Assembly: GCF_024807945.1 (NCBI RefSeq)
Contig: NZ_JANUFD010000009.1
Coordinates: forward strand, 186,001 to 250,000
Source: Pseudomonas sp. JUb42
GTDB taxonomy: Bacteria; Pseudomonadota; Gammaproteobacteria; Pseudomonadales; Pseudomonadaceae
Length of the DNA: 64,000 bases
Direction: 5' to 3'
Part shown: positions 60,115-64,000 of the stretch, in pieces
Position numbering within the stretch: the first letter of the stretch is position 1
Layout of the letters: each line of letters opens with the position of its first letter
The notes under the pieces: generated by a model
Databases searched by the model: none
Seen by the model: the letters and a program-made list of their open reading frames with translations, nothing else
What the model was told of the DNA's origin: nothing
Position numbers and translations under genes: made by a program

Positions 60115-60948
60115 ATGATGACGCTCAAGCAATCCCGCCGCCTGCAAAGCCTGCTGCTCGGCACCCTGTCGTGGCTGATCGCGGCCCTGATTTTCTTCCC
60201 GATCTTCTGGATGGTCCTGACCAGCTTCAAGACCGAACTGGACGCCTTCGCCACACCGCCGCAACTGTTCTTCACCCCGACCCTGGAAAACTATCTGCAC
60301 ATCCAGGAGCGCAGTGATTATTTCCACTTCGCCTGGAACTCGATCCTGATCTCCTTCAGCGCGACCATCCTGTGCATCCTGATCTCGGTGCCGGCGGCGT
60401 ACTCCATGGCCTTCTTCGAGACCAAGCGGACCAAGAGCACCCTGCTGTGGATGCTCTCGACCAAGATGCTGCCGCCGGTGGGTGTGCTGATGCCGATCTA
60501 TCTGCTGGCCAAGACCTTCGGCCTGCTGGATTCGCGTCTGGCCCTGATCGTGATCTACACCCTGATCAACCTGCCTATCGTGGTGTGGATGATTTACACC
60601 TACTTCAAGGACATCCCGCCGGAAATCCTCGAGGCCTCGCGCCTGGACGGCGCCACCACGCGCCAGGAAATCTTTCGCGTGCTGATGCCGATCTGCAAGG
60701 GCGGCCTGGCTTCCACGGCGCTGCTGTCGCTGATCCTGTGCTGGAACGAAGCGTTCTGGTCACTGAACCTGACCTCCTCCAGCGCCGCGCCGCTGACCGC
60801 CCTGATCGCGTCCTACTCAAGCCCGGAAGGCTTGTTCTGGGCCAAGCTCTCGGCCGTCTCGACCCTGGCCTGTGCACCGATCCTGATTTTCGGCTGGATC
60901 AGCCAGAAACAACTGGTTCGCGGCCTGTCCTTCGGCGCAGTCAAATAG
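60115..60948 (+). CDS. mtlG: Mannitol ABC transporter permease
   Basis: 277 residues from ATG 60115, supported by GAGGG eight bases upstream; ATG 60100 and 60118 also in frame. MalG-like: LSWLIAALIFFPIFWMVLTSFKTELDAFATPP at the N-terminus and EAA loop PPEILEASRLDGATTRQEIFRVLMP. It forms the channel with mtlF. Confidence 0.94.
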   Translation: MMTLKQSRRLQSLLLGTLSWLIAALIFFPIFWMVLTSFKTELDAFATPPQLFFTPTLENYLHIQERSDYFHFAWNSILISFSATILCILISVPAAYSMAFFETKRTKSTLLWMLSTKMLPPVGVLMPIYLLAKTFGLLDSRLALIVIYTLINLPIVVWMIYTYFKDIPPEILEASRLDGATTRQEIFRVLMPICKGGLASTALLSLILCWNEAFWSLNLTSSSAAPLTALIASYSSPEGLFWAKLSAVSTLACAPILIFGWISQKQLVRGLSFGAVK

Positions 60949-60975
60949 CCCTCAGATAATAAAAAGGAGCCCCAA

Positions 60976-62079
60976 ATGGCTAACCTCATCATTCGTAACC
61001 TGCAAAAGGGCTTTGACGGCCATCAGATCATCAAGGGCATCGACCTGGACGTGCGCGACCGCGAGTTCGTGGTCTTCGTCGGCCCGTCCGGCTGCGGCAA
61101 ATCCACCCTGCTGCGCCTGATCGCGGGTCTGGAAGAAGTCACCTCCGGGACCATCGAGCTCGATGGCCGCGACATCACCCAGGTCACCCCGGCCAAGCGC
61201 GACCTGGCCATGGTGTTCCAGACGTACGCGCTGTATCCGCACATGACCGTGGGCAAGAATCTGTCCTTCGCCCTCGATCTGGCGGGCGTACCCAAGGACG
61301 AGGTCAAGCGCAAGGTCGATGAAGCCGCGCGCATCCTCGAACTCGGCCCGCTGCTGGAGCGCAAGCCCAAGCAACTGTCCGGCGGCCAGCGCCAGCGCGT
61401 TGCCATCGGCCGCGCCATCGTGCGCAACCCGAAGATCTTCCTGTTCGACGAACCCCTGTCCAACCTCGATGCCGCCCTGCGGGTGCAGACTCGCCTGGAG
61501 CTGTCGCGCCTGCATAAAGAACTGCAGGCCACCATGATCTATGTGACCCACGACCAGGTCGAAGCCATGACCCTGGCCGACAAGGTCGTGGTTCTCAATG
61601 GCGGCAAGGTAGAACAGGTCGGCTCGCCCCTGGAGCTGTACCACCACCCGGCCAACCTGTTCGTTGCGGGCTTTCTCGGCACGCCGAAAATGGGCTTCCT
61701 CACGGGCAAGATCAGTGGCGTGCATGCCGGTGGCTGCGAAGTCACCCTCGACGCGGGTACGACCATCAAGCTGCCTTTTACCAACGCGCAGCAGAGCGTC
61801 GGCGACAGCGTGACCCTGGGCATTCGCCCGGAGCACCTGGACCTGGCAAAGCCGGGTGATTGTCAGCTGCAAGTGATCGCTGACGTCAGTGAACGCCTGG
61901 GCAGCGATACCTTCTGCCACGTCAATACCCGCTCCGGCGAGGCGCTGACCCTGCGTATCCGCGGCGACATGGCCAGCCAATACGGCGAGACCCTGAACCT
62001 GCACCTGGACAGCAACCATTGTCACCTGTTCGACGCCCAGGGCCTGGTGATTGCCAAGGCCCTGCAGGCCGCCGCCTGA
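60976..62079 (+). CDS. mtlK: Mannitol ABC transporter ATP-binding protein
   Basis: 367 residues. Walker A GPSGCGKST, Q-loop MVFQTYALYPHMTV, signature LSGGQRQRVAIGRA, Walker B IFLFDEPLSNLD, switch His in IYVTHDQVEAM, then a C-terminal OB-type regulatory domain with LGIRPEHLDL. MalK/UgpC-type. AAGGAG stands before the ATG. Confidence 0.95.
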   Translation: MANLIIRNLQKGFDGHQIIKGIDLDVRDREFVVFVGPSGCGKSTLLRLIAGLEEVTSGTIELDGRDITQVTPAKRDLAMVFQTYALYPHMTVGKNLSFALDLAGVPKDEVKRKVDEAARILELGPLLERKPKQLSGGQRQRVAIGRAIVRNPKIFLFDEPLSNLDAALRVQTRLELSRLHKELQATMIYVTHDQVEAMTLADKVVVLNGGKVEQVGSPLELYHHPANLFVAGFLGTPKMGFLTGKISGVHAGGCEVTLDAGTTIKLPFTNAQQSVGDSVTLGIRPEHLDLAKPGDCQLQVIADVSERLGSDTFCHVNTRSGEALTLRIRGDMASQYGETLNLHLDSNHCHLFDAQGLVIAKALQAAA

Positions 62080-62112
62080 GCCACCGAATTCGAAGCCTTA
62101 GAGAGTGTTGTG

Positions 62113-63597
62113 ATGAAACTCAATAAACAAAACCTGTCGAACCTGGGCCCTGGTGTTGCCGTGCCGGCCTACGCCCTTGGCGATCGCCGCCAGGGCATCG
62201 CCCATATCGGCGTCGGTGGTTTCCATCGTGCCCACCAGGCGTTCTATACCGACTCCCTGATGAACACAGGCGAGGGCCTGGAGTGGGCCATTTGCGGGGT
62301 GAGCCTGCGCGAGGAAGACCGCAAGAACTATCAGGCCCTGAAAGATCAGGACTTCCTCTACACCCTGTTCGAACTGGGCGACACCCCGGACACCGAGACC
62401 CGCATCATCGGCGCCATGAGCGACATGCTCATGTCCAATGATGGTGACCTGGCCCTGATCGACAAACTGGCCAGCCCGGACATCCGCATCGTCTCCCTGA
62501 CCATCACCGAAGGCGGCTACTGCATCGACGACAGCACTGGCGAATTCATGAGCCACCTGCCGCAGATCCAGCACGATCTGGATCACCCGGCCACGCCGAA
62601 GACCGTATTCGGCTTTCTCTGCGCCGCCCTGGCCAAGCGCCGGGCCGAAGGCACCCCGGCCTTTACGTTGATGTCCTGCGATAACCTGCCACACAACGGC
62701 GCGGTCACCCGCAAGGCGCTGCTGGCGTTTGCCGCCCTGCGTGACCGCGACCTGCACGACTGGATCGCCGCCAACGTCAGCTTTCCCAACGCCATGGTCG
62801 ACCGCATCACGCCCATGACCAGCAGCGCCCACCGTCTGCAACTGCACGACGAAAAAGGCATAGACGATGAATGGCCGGTGGTTTGCGAGCCCTTCGTGCA
62901 ATGGGTACTGGAAGACAAATTCGTCAACGGTCGCCCGGCCTGGGAAAAGGTCGGCGTGCAGTTCACCGACGACGTCACCCCCTACGAAGAAATGAAGATC
63001 AAGCTGCTCAATGGCAGTCATCTGGCGCTGACTTATCTGGGCGCCCTGAAAGGCTATCGCTTCGTTCACGAGACCATGAACGACCCGCTGTTTGTCGAGT
63101 ACATGCGTACCTATATGGACCTGGATGTCACGCCGCAACTGGCGCCGGTGCCGGGGATCGACCTGACCGACTACAAACAGACCTTGATCGATCGCTTTTC
63201 CAATCAGGCGATTGCCGACCAGTTGGAGCGCGTCTGCTCCGATGGCTCGTCGAAATTTCCCAAGTTCACCGTACCGACCATCAACCGTCTGATCCTCGAC
63301 CAGGCCAATCTGGACCGTGCGTCTCTGGTGGTCGCCGCCTGGGCTCTGTACCTGCAAGGCAGCAAGGGTGAAAACGGTGTCGAGTATAAAATCGTCGATC
63401 CCCGTGCCGACTTCTGCAAAGGCCTGGTCGCCGATCAAGCGCTGCTTACTCAGCGTCTGCTCGGTGTAGAAGAGATCTTCGGCGCAGCCATCCCACAGTC
63501 GGCTGCCTTCATCGCTTCGTTCGAAAAAAACCTGAACAGCCTGAAACAGCTGGGCGTCGATGAGACCCTGAAACAGCTGCTGGGCCAAACCGCTTGA
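62113..63597 (+). CDS. mtlD: Long-chain mannitol 2-dehydrogenase
   Basis: 494 residues from ATG 62113 (GTG 62110 also in frame), matching the known P. fluorescens enzyme length. N-terminal Rossmann segment IAHIGVGGFHRAHQAFYTDSLMNTG and the catalytic signature EMKIKLLNGSHLALTYLG, whose Lys, Asn and His correspond to the catalytic Lys295, Asn300 and His303 of the characterised enzyme. It oxidises D-mannitol to D-fructose with NAD+ (also arabitol to xylulose), in the cytoplasm. Seven bases separate it from mtlY. Confidence 0.95.
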   Translation: MKLNKQNLSNLGPGVAVPAYALGDRRQGIAHIGVGGFHRAHQAFYTDSLMNTGEGLEWAICGVSLREEDRKNYQALKDQDFLYTLFELGDTPDTETRIIGAMSDMLMSNDGDLALIDKLASPDIRIVSLTITEGGYCIDDSTGEFMSHLPQIQHDLDHPATPKTVFGFLCAALAKRRAEGTPAFTLMSCDNLPHNGAVTRKALLAFAALRDRDLHDWIAANVSFPNAMVDRITPMTSSAHRLQLHDEKGIDDEWPVVCEPFVQWVLEDKFVNGRPAWEKVGVQFTDDVTPYEEMKIKLLNGSHLALTYLGALKGYRFVHETMNDPLFVEYMRTYMDLDVTPQLAPVPGIDLTDYKQTLIDRFSNQAIADQLERVCSDGSSKFPKFTVPTINRLILDQANLDRASLVVAAWALYLQGSKGENGVEYKIVDPRADFCKGLVADQALLTQRLLGVEEIFGAAIPQSAAFIASFEKNLNSLKQLGVDETLKQLLGQTA

Positions 63598-63604
63598 GGT
63601 GAGC

Positions 63605-64000
63605 ATGTTTCTCGGAATCGACTGCGGCACCCAGGGCACCAAAGCCATCATCCTCGACTCTGCCACCGGTAAAGTCCTGGGTGAAGGCGGTGCGCCCCAT
63701 GACTTGATCAGCGGCGCCAACGGCCGTCGCGAACAGGATGTGCAGCAATGGCTGGACGCCCTCGAGCAGGCGACCCGCGCGGCCCTGACCCAGGCCGGGG
63801 TATCCGGGCTGCAGATTCAGGGCATCGGCGTCTCCGGTCAGCAGCACGGCCTGGTGCTGCTGGATGCCCAGGGCCAGGTATTGCGCCCGGCCAAGCTGTG
63901 GTGCGACACCGAAACCAGTGACGAAAACCAGCGTCTGCTGGACTACCTCGGTGGCGCGCAAGGTTCCCTGGAGCGTCTGGGCGTGGCCATTGCGCCGGGC
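63605..64000 (+). CDS. mtlY: Xylulokinase-type FGGY kinase, C-terminus cut by window edge
   Basis: First 132 residues from ATG 63605. FGGY-kinase N-terminus: MFLGIDCGTQGTKAIILDS with the phosphate-binding DCGTQGTK, then GIGVSGQQHGLVLLD and KLWCDTETS, typical of xylulokinase. It would phosphorylate xylulose formed from arabitol. GGTGAG precedes the start. The gene continues past the window end. Confidence 0.92.
   Translation, partial: MFLGIDCGTQGTKAIILDSATGKVLGEGGAPHDLISGANGRREQDVQQWLDALEQATRAALTQAGVSGLQIQGIGVSGQQHGLVLLDAQGQVLRPAKLWCDTETSDENQRLLDYLGGAQGSLERLGVAIAPG

Overview
The window is a stretch of a Pseudomonas chromosome, most likely from the P. fluorescens lineage. The support is a GC-rich, densely coded layout with many 1-11 bp gene overlaps, several families of Pseudomonas-type REP/REPIN palindromes (GGGAGCG..., GGACCGGCTTTAGCCGG..., GGAGCCGG...), the fluorescens-type mannitol operon mtlR-mtlEFGKDY, and repeated Crc/Hfq-type CA motifs (AACAATAA and similar) in catabolic leaders. 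No tRNA, rRNA, phage, transposase or CRISPR array was seen. Species assignment is inference.

1-6.4 kb: a 3'-truncated MocR regulator diverges from a mevalonate catabolic operon: class II HMG-CoA reductase (mvaA), HMG-CoA lyase (mvaB), a Tct-type permease with a small membrane partner, and an exported SMP-30/gluconolactonase-fold protein that could open mevalonolactone. 6.4-7.3 kb: a DUF427 gene and a decayed GlxA/AraC regulator. 7.3-12.7 kb: a stressosome operon (RsbR-RsbS-RsbT, a HATPase-PP2C fusion) that feeds two histidine kinases instead of a sigma-B system.

13-16 kb: a MmyB-type regulator divergent from an SDR, a glyoxalase-superfamily gene, and REPs. 16-26.4 kb: a ten-gene cluster on the minus strand (GlxA/AraC regulator, proline-racemase-superfamily enzyme lacking its second catalytic Cys, ProVWX-like betaine-type ABC transporter, FAD oxidoreductase, aldehyde dehydrogenase, DHDPS-family deaminase/aldolase, GntR regulator). 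It looks like catabolism of a hydroxylated or methylated proline-like compound. 26.4-28.2 kb: REPs, a structured RNA element ahead of a small DUF3077-like gene, and a DUF4142 protein.

28.2-31.8 kb: D-malate/C4-dicarboxylate use (dctA, dmlA, divergent dmlR). 31.8-35.4 kb: LysR plus quinone oxidoreductase, a di-Mop molbindin, and a bestrophin. 35.4-38.9 kb: a large Cys-free DUF4214 S-layer/RTX-like protein followed by an unrecognised 303-residue protein. 39-43.9 kb: a CHASE4-GGDEF-EAL protein, a TSUP transporter, nudC, and a dienoyl-CoA isomerase-like crotonase.

44-56.5 kb: a large signalling island with a double-domain KaiC-like ATPase and a hybrid kinase, stand-alone receivers, a REC-kinase, CheB and CheR without a chemoreceptor, a 1170-residue CHASE3-GAF-kinase-REC-REC-REC protein, and a receiver translationally coupled to a glycosyltransferase. 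56.6-64 kb: the mannitol/polyol regulon mtlR, mtlEFGK (ABC importer), mtlD and the start of mtlY, with a visible promoter, candidate activator half-sites, a CA motif and an intercistronic hairpin.
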